A stretch of DNA of 64,000 nucleotides from Rhodocollybia butyracea (lineage: Eukaryota; Basidiomycota; Agaricomycetes; Agaricales; Omphalotaceae). Positions 24,475-36,080 of the stretch are shown here, one piece after another. The stretch spans positions 62,001 to 126,000 of the forward strand of contig JADNRY010000184.1 in the NCBI GenBank assembly GCA_015501585.1, written 5' to 3'. The notes beneath the pieces are model-generated. The model searched no databases. It was not told the DNA's origin and saw only the letters and a program-made list of their open reading frames with translations. The translations under genes were made by a program, and so were the position numbers. Within the stretch, counting starts at the first letter, position 1; the number at the start of each line of letters is the position of its first letter.

Positions 24475-24735
24475 TATATCCTTATTTATTTCTAGTCCTG
24501 GTAAGCGCTCAACAGTCATAGGTGTAAACTCTGGCGGCTTTGTTGGGAGCTTCGGTAAAGACTTTAGGGGGTCTTCTGGGATAGTCTGTCTGACTTTGGA
24601 CTCTGTCGGCATTGTCGTAGAAACAGGCTTCACTTTTACTCCTACACGTTTGTAGGCTGTGAATGCATTCATCATAGATTCCGGTGAATCTTGCGGCATG
24701 GGTTCCGGCGAACCCTTCTGACTGGACTCCGGCAA
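24475..24735 (-). pseudogene. Ty3/gypsy pre-RT linker fragment
   Basis: Contains YKRVGVKVKPVSTTMP, PEDPLKSLPKLPTKPPEFTP and a following ERLPGLEINKD. This KxRPVPxTxP..DPLxxLPxLPxxPPxFTP pattern precedes the reverse transcriptase in Agaricomycete gypsy polyproteins. Here it stops at about 24470 where copia integrase sequence begins, so the RT is absent. Upstream in other frames (24740-24950) DDEYIIMPTEAEEF and HVKDKRLYQLLAEFEF look like the same polyprotein with at least one frame change. Confidence 0.65.
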
Positions 24736-25173
24736 GACCTTAAGGCGTGAATTCCAGTGAATTCTTCTGAGTGGACTCCGGCAAGTCCCTGAGTGTGTAG
24801 TGCTCCGGCGAATCTGTGCAAAATTCTTCTGCCTCAGTAGGCATAATTATATATTCATCATCAAATTCAAATTCAGCTAGGAGCTGATACAGCCTCTTGT
24901 CCTTTACATGAAGGCCATACGGTATGCCTTGGGAGTTATCTGTGGGAGTTAGACTAGTAGTTTTGTTCTGTACAGTAAAATTAGAGTCAAAATCTAAATC
25001 TAAAGAAAATGAATAGAAAAAGGAATAGCAGAAACAAAGTTTACTTTTGCGGTCCTTTCAGCTTCGAAGTGACTTAAAATCAAACAGAAGTAATATGGAC
25101 AAGTCTTTATATTCTGTATAGTAGTGAGTAACAAAACAAGTATCCAGAAACCAGTAGTGTAAATCATTGTAAG

Positions 25174-25444
25174 TCAATAGAAAAATACACTATGAAACTT
25201 TGTAACAATGGTCCAGAAAATTGAACTAAGCAACTGAGGGCAGTCGATAACAACTGAATAGAGACAGTTCGCATATCCCTTGTCAGCCGCAGGGAACGGA
25301 ATAGACAAGGACTCAGGACTGGCAAAATTATTAAGAGTACCATGTAATGTGTCAGACTCCTTGAGCTCCTTGATGGCTGGAGTCTCCACAAATTCCAGTA
25401 CTTCCAGTGTTATACTGTTCCTGGAAAACAAATGTGTACCATTA
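25174..25444 (-). pseudogene. Continuation of the TM/Cys-rich gypsy region, downstream of the foldback element
   Basis: Open frame with SITLEVLEFVETPAIKELKE and DTLHGTLNNFASPESLSIPF, ending in a hydrophobic TIVTKFHSVFFY. It directly abuts the TA-flanked foldback insertion, so it probably belonged to the ORF on the other side (25807-26661), although simple removal of the insert does not give one frame. Confidence 0.45.
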
Positions 25445-25806
25445 CATCAGGAAAAGCCGTTTTTGTCTAGGTGACCCCAGAGTGGCCTAAAGTAAACTAG
25501 GTGACCTATGAATCCTATGGCATCCTAGGAATTTGGGCTCGTCCCTTGCCAGTCAAGGCTCTTGAGGATTCCCTAGGCAAGCCTAGGTTTGCCCAGGTTT
25601 GCCCAGGTGCTCCTGGGGAACACCTGGGGAACACCTGGGCAAACCTAGGCTTGCCCTGGGTTTGCCTAGGATACCCTAGGGAATCCTCAAGAGCCTTGAC
25701 TGGCAAGGGACGAGCCAAATTCCTAGGATGCCATAGGATTCATAGGTCATCTAGTTTGCTTTAGGCCACTCTGGGGTCACCTAGGCAAAAACGGCTTTTC
25801 CTGATG
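25445..25806. mobile_element. 362-bp foldback element with TA target duplication
   Basis: Nearly the whole element is one palindrome. It begins catcaggaaaagccgttttt and ends with the reverse complement, and both arms carry ggtgaccccagagtgg, cctatggcatcctaggaatt and ctcttgaggattcccta. TA flanks both ends (25443-25444 and 25807-25808), as for Tc1/mariner-type MITEs. It has no coding capacity and interrupts the gypsy ORF. Confidence 0.85.
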
Positions 25807-26661
25807 TAGAAGGACTCTCTGCACAACAAGAAAGAGTCCTATTGGACCGAAATAACAAGAGTATAGCTGTAGGCAGTGCATCAAGATTTTCCTTAGCCAA
25901 TGGAAACCGGGTTGCAGCGTGAGAGACCAAAGTGTATTGATGCCATCAGGTGGATCAGGAGGCGTGGTTGGCTCTAGCAGGAGTGTATCAGGGTAGAAGG
26001 TTACTACCTCACTGCAATTCCTACAATCCTTTATTGTGATATTGGATTTTCCAAGCTGCTTACAACAATTAGGAATTGAGCTGGGACTTTTGTCAGTTCC
26101 TATTCCTGATTTACATTGCAGATAGCTTTCCTTCTGGGCTGAAGTGTGGTTCCAGGAGCATGAAGCGGTTACCAGGGCTCCACTTTTGCAATTGCAATTC
26201 TGAATTGAATGCTGCTCATTGCAAGACAAGAACATCTGAGAGGCAGAACAGTATGCACTACTCATGAGGTTAAAACCATTACTAGGGAGAGGACCATAGT
26301 CAACAGGGCCTTTGGAAAATTGCTGGTCATTGAAGAAATTCAATGGCGGCACCATAACCAAATCAGAAGCAGGCTTGGAAGCGGAACCAGTGGGTGGGAC
26401 TGAATTAGCGGTAGATGTAGAACTAAAATAAACTCTAGGGCTAGGAGACAAAACCGGCGAACCTGGGGAGCCTTGTTTCTTGCTAGTATTGGTCCTCGCA
26501 AATTTTATCTGAATCTTTACACCTCCTATGCTTCCCAGTAGTAAAAATAGCAAGCTTACCAGTAATTTACATCCTGCTTTTATAAAATCACAAAAGTCGT
26601 TGTATGCGCGTTGCCGGAGCCGTTCCTGAGTCGAATTGTCTTTCATCAAGCTCTCTTTCAC
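25807..26661 (-). CDS. Membrane-anchored Cys-rich ORF inside the gypsy remnant (function unknown)
   Basis: Open frame from M at 26661. N-terminal charged segment, one strong TM helix (CKLLVSLLFLLLGSIGGV, residues about 31-48), a Ser/Thr/Pro-rich linker (PGSPVLSPSPRVYFSSTSTA), then a domain with about 12 cysteines (SCNEQHSIQNCNCKSG; IPNCCKQLGKSNITIKDCRNC) and N-x-S/T sites (NHT, NIT, NCS). It looks like a type II or signal-anchored surface protein. It lies between protease and RT linker, where gypsy polyproteins usually have no such module. It could be a captured host exon or an element-specific domain; no family recognised. The last ten codons run into the foldback element. Confidence 0.5.
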
Positions 26662-26893
26662 TCAACGCATCATCCAACGTGTTGGACGCCTCTTCTAGTC
26701 CAATTTCTGGAGATTCATTCCTACATTCTTTGTTAGTAGGTGAGCTTCTGTGAAATACATTTTTGTATAAGTCTTCTAACTCAATGCTACCTATTGCATC
26801 ACAATCCTGTGCTTGTGCCTGACTCAGATTCTTGACTCGATTGTCTTGGGGACTTGATTTCTTGCTCTTCTTCGGAGTCTGGAATAACTTCAT
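26588..26893 (-). other. Small basic/acidic ORF between protease and Cys-rich ORF
   Basis: Open frame MKLFQTPKKSKKSSPQDN.. of 101 residues, starting just after the stop that ends the protease frame and overlapping the next ORF by about 74 bp. It may be part of the same polyprotein displaced by a frame change. No motif recognised. Confidence 0.3.
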
Positions 26894-26914
26894 CTATCCC
26901 GCTTTTAGCAAAAT

Positions 26915-28125
26915 TTACTGGTATAGTATATTAAACTCAGATCCTGTGTCTAAAATCCCATAAAAGGTTAGGCCATTACTTCTTAATTGGAGTCTTATTA
27001 ATCTCCCATCCCCTGCCGTATGACTAGCTTGCGCGGCAGTCAGGGACTTCAATATGTGCTCCAAAGCATTTCGACGTGTAAGCCCTTCTACACTGAGGAC
27101 TTTGGGATTCTTCAGTTTAATGAGATCAGTCATGATCCGGCATATTTCTCCTGAAGTGCCCAATATATCCTTCATAGGCCTAATAATTTGTGTGTTCATT
27201 ATTTTACTGACTACAGTGCGTGAATCTATTTGACTTGATAATTCTGAGCGCCGGCGTGAATGAACCCTTTCGGTATTCCCATCATCTTTAGTTAATCCCG
27301 GTCTCCTTCTCTTCAGATTTTTGGCAGGGGGACTTTTACTAGTATGCTGTACCTCTTCTTCTCTGGGAATGTCCCGGGGAGTGCGGAATTGAACTTCTCG
27401 TACATCAATGGGTTTTGGTTCTGGGGGAGCATTACTCCTAACAGGTAACTCTTCCATTTCTACATCCTTACTTGAACTCGGTAATGGCAGATTATCCCTT
27501 CTTAAAATTTTCTTGACAGGGACTTCTGGGCTAGCCACTTCAGGAATATCAATCTTTGATGAAGTTGACTTTGTAGAAATTGAAGAATTAATCGGTGGTA
27601 TAGGTGCTTCTCTATCACCTACTACCTTCTCTAATTTACCTTTCTTGGCATTTGATTCACTCACCCCTTTTCCTTTATTCAATCCGGCATTCCAGGGAGT
27701 ATGTGTACCATTGGCTTGAACAGGGACCATATTGCACGTCGGGGTCTATCCCGAGGGCTTACAGTTGCTTGTAGTCGGGCATCCCGACTCTTGGACTGTA
27801 CTACCCGGTCCGCTCCATACACTGGCCTCAATTCCCAGTCATCAGCATCAGACTCATATGCGGAGTTTCTGTCCACAAGCTCATCCGACTCAAATGATAC
27901 TTCAGATTCAAAGCCCAGGCCATCACTAGAGTGTGCAAACTCTTCTCGAGACTTCCAGTAATTTTCTTCCCACTCATCTCCTGAGTCCAAAAATTCTGTA
28001 GTGCCTTGGCTAACTTGGAGAACACAGGCTTCAGTTTCTTGTGAGGCTTGAGACATGTAAGATTGCACATCTTTCTTCATACGTGCAAATAATGACTTGG
28101 GTGTGCGGGGCTGTTGCTGTTCCAA
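26915..28125 (-). pseudogene. Ty3/gypsy protease region
   Basis: Two overlapping open frames on the minus strand. The first (28125-27679, MEQQQPRTPKSLFARMKKDV) is acidic and Ser-rich. The second (27730-26915) is charged and disordered, then ends in LRSNGLTFYGILDTGSEFNI. DTGS is the catalytic motif of retroviral-type aspartic proteases, which process the polyprotein. A stop follows eight residues after DTGS, so the flap and second half of the protease are not in this frame and the copy is defective. Confidence 0.7.
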
Positions 28126-28139
28126 AATTCTGTCTACAG

Positions 28140-28797
28140 CAGTAGCTATGGACTCAGTTCCTATTCTCCTGATAATCTCTCCAAGTACTGTCTAGTAGTG
28201 GGGTCTTGTATAATTTCACCCCAGCATATTCGGGCAGTCATTTCTTGACAATCACCAAGCCGGTGGCCTGAAATTCCACAACCAAAACATTCTGGACCTC
28301 TGTAGGACTGACTTTCAAAGGCCTTTCCACGCCGGTAATTATTATTGTCATTATCCCGGGGGCGGTATGGCTTTTGCTCATCAACTTTCTTAGCTAATTG
28401 AGGGACTTAAGAAACATTTTTCCAAAGACCCGGACTTATCTAGCTGTAGTCCTCTGTAATAGACTGCTCTGTAGGTTGGATCATCTATCTTCAATGCATT
28501 GAGCTGTCTAATAATATCAGAAATCTCTTCTTGATTTCCTTGAGGTTTAGTAGTGTGGGCCTTCTCCTCTGCACGAAGGGGGTCCACCATAGTAGGGACT
28601 GCAGTAGTGGGAGGAGAGAAACAGACTCCCTTCTGAGATTTCTTCTTACTGTATTTTCTCTTCTTTCTGGAACTTCTCTTATGTCTGCTGTCTGAATCAC
28701 TTGAGCTAGAGTCAGAATCAGAGTCTGAAGGCATGTCTGTCAGGAAGTGAACATTTCCTGACTGACAAATTGGACACATGATTAAGCACATGATTGT
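28140..28797 (-). pseudogene. Ty3/gypsy gag C-terminal part with CCHC zinc knuckle
   Basis: Acidic then basic linker (SDSDSDSSSSDSDSRHKRSS; KKRKYSKKKSQKG), IRQLNALKIDDPTYRAVYYR, then CFGCGISGHRLGDC near 28250-28300, a C-x2-C-x4-H-x4-C nucleic-acid-binding knuckle. The order matches gag of Agaricomycete gypsy elements. It is cut off from the gag N-part by the 28798-29296 insertion, and the last part is in another frame. Confidence 0.7.
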
Positions 28798-29296
28798 CTC
28801 AATATTGTATTAATGACATTTGATAACAAACGAGTCATATGGTCTGATTTCGGGTGCAATATAATGACCCGGAACCTGGAACCGGAAATGAATTATAATA
28901 TATGAGTCAAAATGACTCGGAACATGACTCGGAATGACTCAATATGACTTAGGTAGCTAGTATAAATACCGCTCAGTAGATACATTGTACCCCAGCCTTG
29001 TTATTTTGGAACTATTACCTTTGTGCAGCATAGCTGTGAATTGAACCTTGATATGAATCTTAGTTGCTAACTGTGAATATCCAGAAGCATCACCAATTAC
29101 CTGCTTACAACAGAAGAATCCCTGCTTATTACAGAAGAACCACCTTTACCTGCTCACCACAGAAGAACTACTTTTACCTGCTTACCACAGAAGACGTCAC
29201 ATCTGTTTGATCAGAATACCAGAATATTACCTGTTAACACAGAAGAACCATCAGAAACCACACTGTTAAATCAGCAACACCAAACTCAATATTGTA
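28798..29296. mobile_element. About 490-bp insertion in gag with 12-bp direct repeats
   Basis: ctcaatattgta occurs at 28798-28809 and again at 29285-29296, exactly at the breakpoints of the gag frame. Inside are repeated gactcg/atgagtca motifs, a plus-strand TATA-like tataaata near 28961-28968 and a degenerate tandem repeat (29098-29245). A 12-bp duplication is longer than the usual 5 bp for LTR elements and would fit target-primed retroposition, but a 5-bp LTR duplication with chance extension is possible. Confidence 0.6.
29098..29245 (+). repeat. Degenerate tandem repeat, about 25-bp unit
   Basis: Five or so imperfect copies of a unit containing ttacctgcttaccacagaag, spaced 22-40 bp apart. 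It is inside the insertion in gag; function unknown. Confidence 0.7.
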
Positions 29297-30292
29297 GTAA
29301 ATCTGCCCACGGGCCCCTCGCTATACTGTACATTGGGAAGATCCAATCGTGAACAGATCTTTACAATGTCATGGTGGCTATCTACACCAAATAAGTATGG
29401 TCCAGTAGCTATCATGTCCTCAAATCTATCCCTGCAGAAGACTTCTTCTGCTATTGTGCTAACTTCATCAACATACATGTATGCCCCAGGTAATTTGTTA
29501 GGGAACTTCTGTCTCATTAAGTCTTGGATTATATGCTGGAGAGTGATTGGGATTCCCATCCAGAACCACCCATGGTACTCCAAGTCAGACAATTTCTTCT
29601 GCTTACAAAGAAGTCCAGCTCGAGCTTGGTACCTACGGCAATATTTGTACCATTGAGAGAGGCTGTCACAAGTCTTATAATGGTGCTTGTGAGCAAAGTC
29701 AAGTACATCTCTTGGCTTGTACCGTAACTTGGCCTTTTCAGCATCATAAATCTTGAGTAAGTAGTTCTTCAGACCAGTCCAATTGGAGGCATGGTAGAAG
29801 GGACTGGAATGAATCAATGTCTTTACAGAAGAAGAGACATATTCTAATAGTCCTTGGCACTTCTCAGAATCAGACTGTACATTGTATTTATTTAATAGTC
29901 TATCATAGTGCTCAAAAAAGCTTTCGACCTGAGTATATTTACCAGTAAACTTAGTGGGGGCTTCACGCGAACCCTTTACAGGTAAATCCTTTGCCGTCCC
30001 AACCGTGACAGGATGTGACAGGGCAAGAACATTATAACCAGGTGTCTGTGTAGTGAAAAATACATTAGACCTTGAGTAGGCCTTGGCATTGGAAGGAAGA
30101 CATACCGGCATCAGAGTCCACTGGTCCAGAATCTTGAGTAATGGAAGGAGGAGAATTGGGGCGAGAATTGGAGCGAGAACTAGCATGAGCTGGAAGAGGG
30201 AAGTCATCATCCTCTTCAAAGCTAGAAGTATCACGGTACTGTCCGGTGGAGTGTCCATGAGACATATTGAATAGTGGTGTAGTAAAAGCCAA
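29297..30292 (-). pseudogene. Ty3/gypsy gag (capsid) N-terminal part
   Basis: N-terminus MSHGHSTGQYRDTSSFEEDD with Ser/Pro-rich text to about 30105, then a one-base frame change, then the capsid-like region: REAPTKFTGKYTQVESFFEH, KCQGLLEYVSSSVKTL, YKPRDVLDFAHKHHYKT, YHGWFWMGIPITLQHIIQ, VSTIAEEVFCRDRFEDM. This is the gag fold of Agaricomycete gypsy elements (forms the virus-like particle). Continues, after the 12-bp-TSD insertion, into the CCHC part. Confidence 0.75.
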
Positions 30293-30766
30293 GTGAGGAG
30301 AGTGTCTGTGAGAATATGTAATAGCTTTAGGCTGACAGCTATGGAAATTTGAAATGGGAGTCTTACAATGAAGGTCCCCGTCGTCGGTTCCAACAAGATG
30401 TCACACTAATGGACTTTTCCAATAATGTAAGGACCAGGCAAGCATGTTATCAGTGGACCGTAAAATGCGTGGTGCACAGGCCCTGATAGAGATGTCCACA
30501 AGTCCAAGTCTCAACAAGTACTCGCAGGTAAGATCTGTGGGAAAGCTCGCAAGTATGTGACTCGCGGATCCCAAGACCCGTTTCCCACGAGTCACCAACG
30601 GGTCACAAGTCAAGGTTTCCGAGACTTTGCAAGTACTTGTGACTTGTGCAAGGCATAGTATACATGTATTTTCGGTGCAACTTGAGTAATAATTACAACT
30701 TACATTGGTCAATAATATCATACTTACTACTATATAAGTTGTTGAGTGCTGGCACACAGATATTAG

Positions 30767-30832
30767 GTTGTAGACAGCTCACAGCGTTTAGGCGCCAATT
30801 TAAGCGCCTAAACGCCGTGAGCTGTCTACAAC
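30767..30832. repeat. 66-bp perfect-type hairpin (MITE-like)
   Basis: gttgtagacagctcacagcg at the left and its reverse complement at the right, core ttaggcgcc-aattt-aagcgcctaa; one mismatch in about 29 bp. A diverged relative is at 40461-40513. It is nested in the left arm of the hAT-like element and absent from the right arm, so it inserted later. Confidence 0.85.
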
Positions 30833-30932
30833 TCAAAACTTAGATCACTGCAGGGAATACCCGATAATCCGGCCCAAAATTTTTTGAGAAAACACTAGGA
30901 TTAATTGACAATATTCTCAGCTATTCCTGAAT

Positions 30933-33900
30933 CCTTAATGCTGCTGCGCAGCAATCCCCGACTACAGGACAAATGAGTCATTGTCACTTCCTTCTGTTAA
31001 GCGGTCTGAGTCAAGTTAGAATATGAATTTTGCATTACGAGCCTATGGCTCCAGGTAATGCAGAGTGGGTGAGCAGAGTACATCCATGTCAACAGGCGGC
31101 TCGGGCGCTGCGCATACTAGCTTTGGCCGGCCAAAGCATTCCAGCCTCTGCAGATTGAGGCTGTGCTTGTTCACAGCGGCACCTCCATCAATGGGTTTCG
31201 CTTCGCTCACCCAATTACAACTTGGTCAAAGGCTTCAACCAAGTTGTACCATAGCTTTGCTTTGGGAGTTGATGTTGAACTTGCAAGTGTCAACAATCTA
31301 CTGGCTATGGACTAGCCGCTTTCTTTATGTCCACAGGCTGCCGCTGATCAGCAAAATGTATGAACGGAAAGCCACTTTCTGACACGGTACAGTGCTGGGG
31401 GCCGCTGGAACCGGCTGTATGGTGCCTTGACAGCGGCTCCAGTTCACCCACGCTTTGCTGATCTGAGGATGTAAGCCGCTCACTTTCTCAGGTCTTCCTG
31501 CAACAAAACAATAGAAATTGATTACTGATTTCATCGTTTCATTGTTCAGCACACCTGGAACTCGCTTTTAGCGCTGCCCACCTACAAGACAGTGACATAC
31601 ATTTGATTGTATCCTATAGTCCTACTGCAGCTTACTTAATACTGACCCTCAAATTTTTCATGAAAATTTTGCTTCACTAACTTCTAAGTACATAAGTAGT
31701 CTGGCCGGACCTAGCTCAAATATCCTAGGCTGCCCAACGGCTCTGGCCCTAGCTCTCACATCACTTAATAAGTGAGACAAAGTAGGAAAAAATCAAGAAT
31801 TTTCAAGTTGATTTCAAGGGTAATAACCCTGAACAGAGAAGAGCAAGTTGGCAACTACCACTGCTGTCTTGCCACTGACTTTAGAGCTGCTCTCAGTGAA
31901 CCTGCACCAGCGTCACACTGTCACATTGCAAATCAACTCAGGTGTTGGAACAACCTGTGCTGCAGATAAAAGTAAGCCTCCAAGTATGAGAAATGATGTT
32001 CATCCCATGTGTAGACCTACTCAGTATAATATCCCAGGAACACATAGAGTGCAACAACTTGTATATTGATAAAGACTGTACCTGTAGAACTACTCAGTAT
32101 ATCTAGATTGGTACAGTAGTCAGTAGGGACAAGGGATACAGCCAATGCGGTAATTGGCTTGGTTCATACTGGTATGTGAAAGGCGCTAGAAAACAACCTA
32201 ACAAATACAAGACCGCACCTAACCAGACTATCAATTTGTTTAAAGGGAGCGAGGCTGGGTTGTCAAAGATTCCCCAAAGAAAGTTAAGATATCAATATGT
32301 AAGATGTTACACCAGCCAGTGTAGTCAAACAACTGAACTAGCGTAGTGCGACAAGGTCTAGTAAGTTCTATGAACTGAACTAGTGTAGACTATTGTCTAA
32401 GTTGTGTGCGTATGTCCGACCAAAAACCCAAATAACTGTGTGTGTGTGTGTGTCCAACGATAACCAAAACCAAAACCAATACAACGAAACTAGTACACTC
32501 CTGGGGAAACTCTGGCTCCAGCTAGCGCAATAGAAACGAGGTTGTGAAACACTCCTGGGCAAACTCTGGCTCCAGCTAGTGTAACGCCATAACGTCCCTG
32601 ACCAAACTCTGAGTCAAGCTACAAAACTGTGAGTGAACTTAATCACTAGGAACTCATACCACAATCTTAGTGGCTCGCTAATACTTGTTAAGAGCTAGCT
32701 AAGGAACCCTCACTCTGGAGCTGAATAATTCCTTACTAGAAGCTGTCCCCTCTAAGGAAGCAACTAGATTCACGCAAAAGATCTAACTCAATCTCAAGCG
32801 GGCACAAAAGCTGTTACAAAGCTTCTATTACACCAATCCAAACTTTATAAGATAGAATATAATATTAACTTCAAAGAGAAAGCTAGACTCCGTACACGCC
32901 CTAAACAAATGCCCAGTTATGGTGTTTGATTGACTCGGTACTTTTAAACCAGGGGGAATTAAGAGGACTAGCAGACTCCGGCGGTGAAGAGACCTTTGAC
33001 TTTGTCACAATGGGTGGTTATGAGAGGTGGCAAGATAACTTGATTTATGAGATAAATACATCACACTTATATACTGGGTCTTTACTAGTTTAATACGAAA
33101 AGAGATGAAACAGAGTCAGAGAGAAACAGAGTAAGATGGAAATTCGAGAAAGAGAGGAATTTAGCTAAGAAAGGAAACTCTAGCCCGGACATATTGTACA
33201 TTTATCTAGAAAGTTGTCCCAATTTGGGTATCAAAGTAAAAGAAATTAAAATGTGTTAACATATTCTGGTCCTCGCGGAATCTTGTACCGCAAATAACTG
33301 TTCCTTCCATTGGATGTTTCATGGCTCCACACAGGTATGTGTCCGCATGTTTATCCTCGAGGCTGTCTGGTAGGTTTGAGCAAGTCCAGCTCAATCCCTT
33401 TAAGATAATAACATTTCCCAGCGATAGTTCACTTTGCTAGCTTTGAGTAGATACCAAGAACCCCAGAGATATGTGTGCTAGCACAATGCTCAGAGCTCAT
33501 GGATTGTCAGAGCTGTGGCTTGGCAATAGCCTATCCACTGTAAGATCATCGGGTTTATTGCAGTAGGACTTTCCTAGTCAATAGTCGGCCGATAATCAAA
33601 TATCAAATTTGCCTAGCTTAATCATCTAGCAGCTGTGCCGCATTGCAACCCGACTAGTCATCGTAACATGTTAAGATCTTTCTTCCGGTCCGTAAGGCAA
33701 TTGTAGATCTTATCCTCCGGTGTCGATCTTTCCGCTAGCGCAGTACGAGGATTGCATTCCCCTTCTGATGCCTTCCCTGGGTAACGCCACCGCCAGTACT
33801 CATCCCACTTCGAGACATCCAAGTATGCGGATTCATGTATGCATTGGGGTGGGTAGAACTAGACTGACAATCTAGTGTTGATGTCTCTGGGCACCTCGAG

Positions 33901-36080
33901 TATCCTCGCTAGTTTAGTATCAGACTACGCTTGTGGGCGTATCGTCACGACTAACTGAGTATTATCGCTGAGATACTAAGTGTTAGCTACAGTTATCACG
34001 TTTGGGCTCCGTATAACCCTCTTATTGTATGTGTAGCACATATACATTGTCAATATATATGGCTACAAGCCTAAGCGCAAAATCTGTGTATTAACGGATA
34101 CAATGGTTTCTTTTGCTTTTTCATCTATTTCCATTCTTTATTTCCTGCCCTCTCTTTCCCTCCTTTCTTCTCTACTCTCTCCTTCTTGATCTTCGCTCAT
34201 TTCATGAAGCCCTTTAGGAGCGCCACGTCCTAAATATCAATCAACAAAAAAAATCCGGGTTGGATATAAATAAGTAATGGGCACATCATGTGAACAAATA
34301 CCTGAAAAAAACCGACTTGAACCAACCGCCAGATCCGGAAACGCCCTAACCACACTAACATCTCCTCTCACAGCGAGATAATTCCAGACAAACAGCGCAC
34401 TTGCCAAAGCCATGACACAACTGGATATAGTAGGTAAAGTAAAAAGAATAAATATGCACCCAGGAACACGTCGAGTGCAACAACCGGGGTGCTTCTTCGT
34501 AACAAGTTAAATATGCAAGCTCGGATGAGAGATAAGATGTGAAAATAATGGACCAAAGAAGATCGAGGAATAAAACAAATGATGGGATCAAGCATTACCC
34601 GCATACATGATACTTATCCTGAAGTCAAACACGGTGGCGGGACTTCTATTATCCAAGCCGAACTGGTTACTGTATGGCTCCCCAACACCATGGAGGGTAA
34701 GTGAGGACTCAGGAGGTGTTTTCACCAGGGAATGCAATCTCAGTCAGGCATAGCTCATGCTATGCCAGCCTGATTGGGTATAATAATGGAGTCTACAACT
34801 CTACTCTGTGGAAGGTGCACCACAATATTCTTGAGGTGATCAAAGGCCTTGGAATAGTTGAACCATCATTTGAAGAATCAAAAAGCATATCTTCACCATG
34901 ATTATTGTTTGCTATTGTCTCAAAAGAAGTCCCAGCGGAGGGCAAGGGTCCTCAAGTGCTGCAAAATCCAAAGCGCATGCGCCGCTCGGGGCGGGCCTTA
35001 TGGTCATGAACACCACAGGCATGGCAGTTGGTGCTATAGGATTCAATAGGAGCCAATGACCGTATCAAATAGGGATCACAAGATTAGCCGGCATGTCGGT
35101 TCAACATCAGGTGGGAAAGAAATATCCGATCTGGCGGTTTTGGAAGAATCCAACACTCATTTGACACCTACAAGGCCCTCCCTTCCCTTCAGTCAGAGTC
35201 GGGGATGGAAATTTGGAGAGTCGGGATGTTGGGATGGTGGGATTAGCATTTGCATATATATAGTCGCAGAGCCTGCCTTTTTTTGCCAAGTGTTATTAGA
35301 TCTCAAAACTATGCTGTGACTTTGTGACTTCTGATTTGGAGGGGTCAAAATGCTGTATATCATTCATAACAACAAGAAGTACTACATTTTTTGGCTGATA
35401 CTAGGTAACTCATTAAACCCAATGAATGGGTTGGGGAGGATAATATGACAAGCTAGCTGCGGCAATTGTTGCATGTTCCATTCCAATCTTGTCACTTGTG
35501 TATATCTGGTCATGTTAATGATCTATGCGCAAAAGCAGCTCAATCCTTACATACTGACACCCCCCTAAACACTCTCCGCACACTGACACCCATCCCGACA
35601 CCCCAACTCTCCGTGTAATGTCGCGCATCCCGACGTCCAAGATGTCCCGATGGTAACACATTCTGACGTCCAGATATCATTGATGTCTTGACATCCGGTA
35701 CATATAATCCGAGCCAGTTCATTTAAAAAAAACTCATGTTCTCCACGCACAGATTATACTAGTAAAATTTCGAGTTTTCTGCCCCCTATCACTGTATGAA
35801 TATTCAAAGAAATTTCACAATGGTCTCTGGCTAAGCTCTAGGTAAAGTTGGCAGTGATAGTCTAGATGTATGTGAAGATAATTCTGAATATTCTTCCCAT
35901 AATCTATGTCATTTTATGAGGAAATTTCACAAGATGTTCTGGCATAGGATACTCATAGCTTTCCAGATAGACTTATTTAACATAAGAATCTCAAGATTGT
36001 ACAAGGACTAGTTTAAAAAATCATTGAATATGTCTAGAATAATAATTACAGGACATGTTCATACTTACGCAGAAATTTTC
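30933..36080. other. Interior of hAT-like element, no supported gene
   Basis: Contains a (TG)n run near 32436-32452, a repeated actcctgggraaactctggc (32491-32575), pyrimidine-rich sequence near 34110-34190 and hydrophobic minus-strand open frames at 34355-34604 (LLYLLYPVVSWLWQVRC) that lack conserved motifs. I see no transposase and no cargo gene that I can support. Confidence 0.4.
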
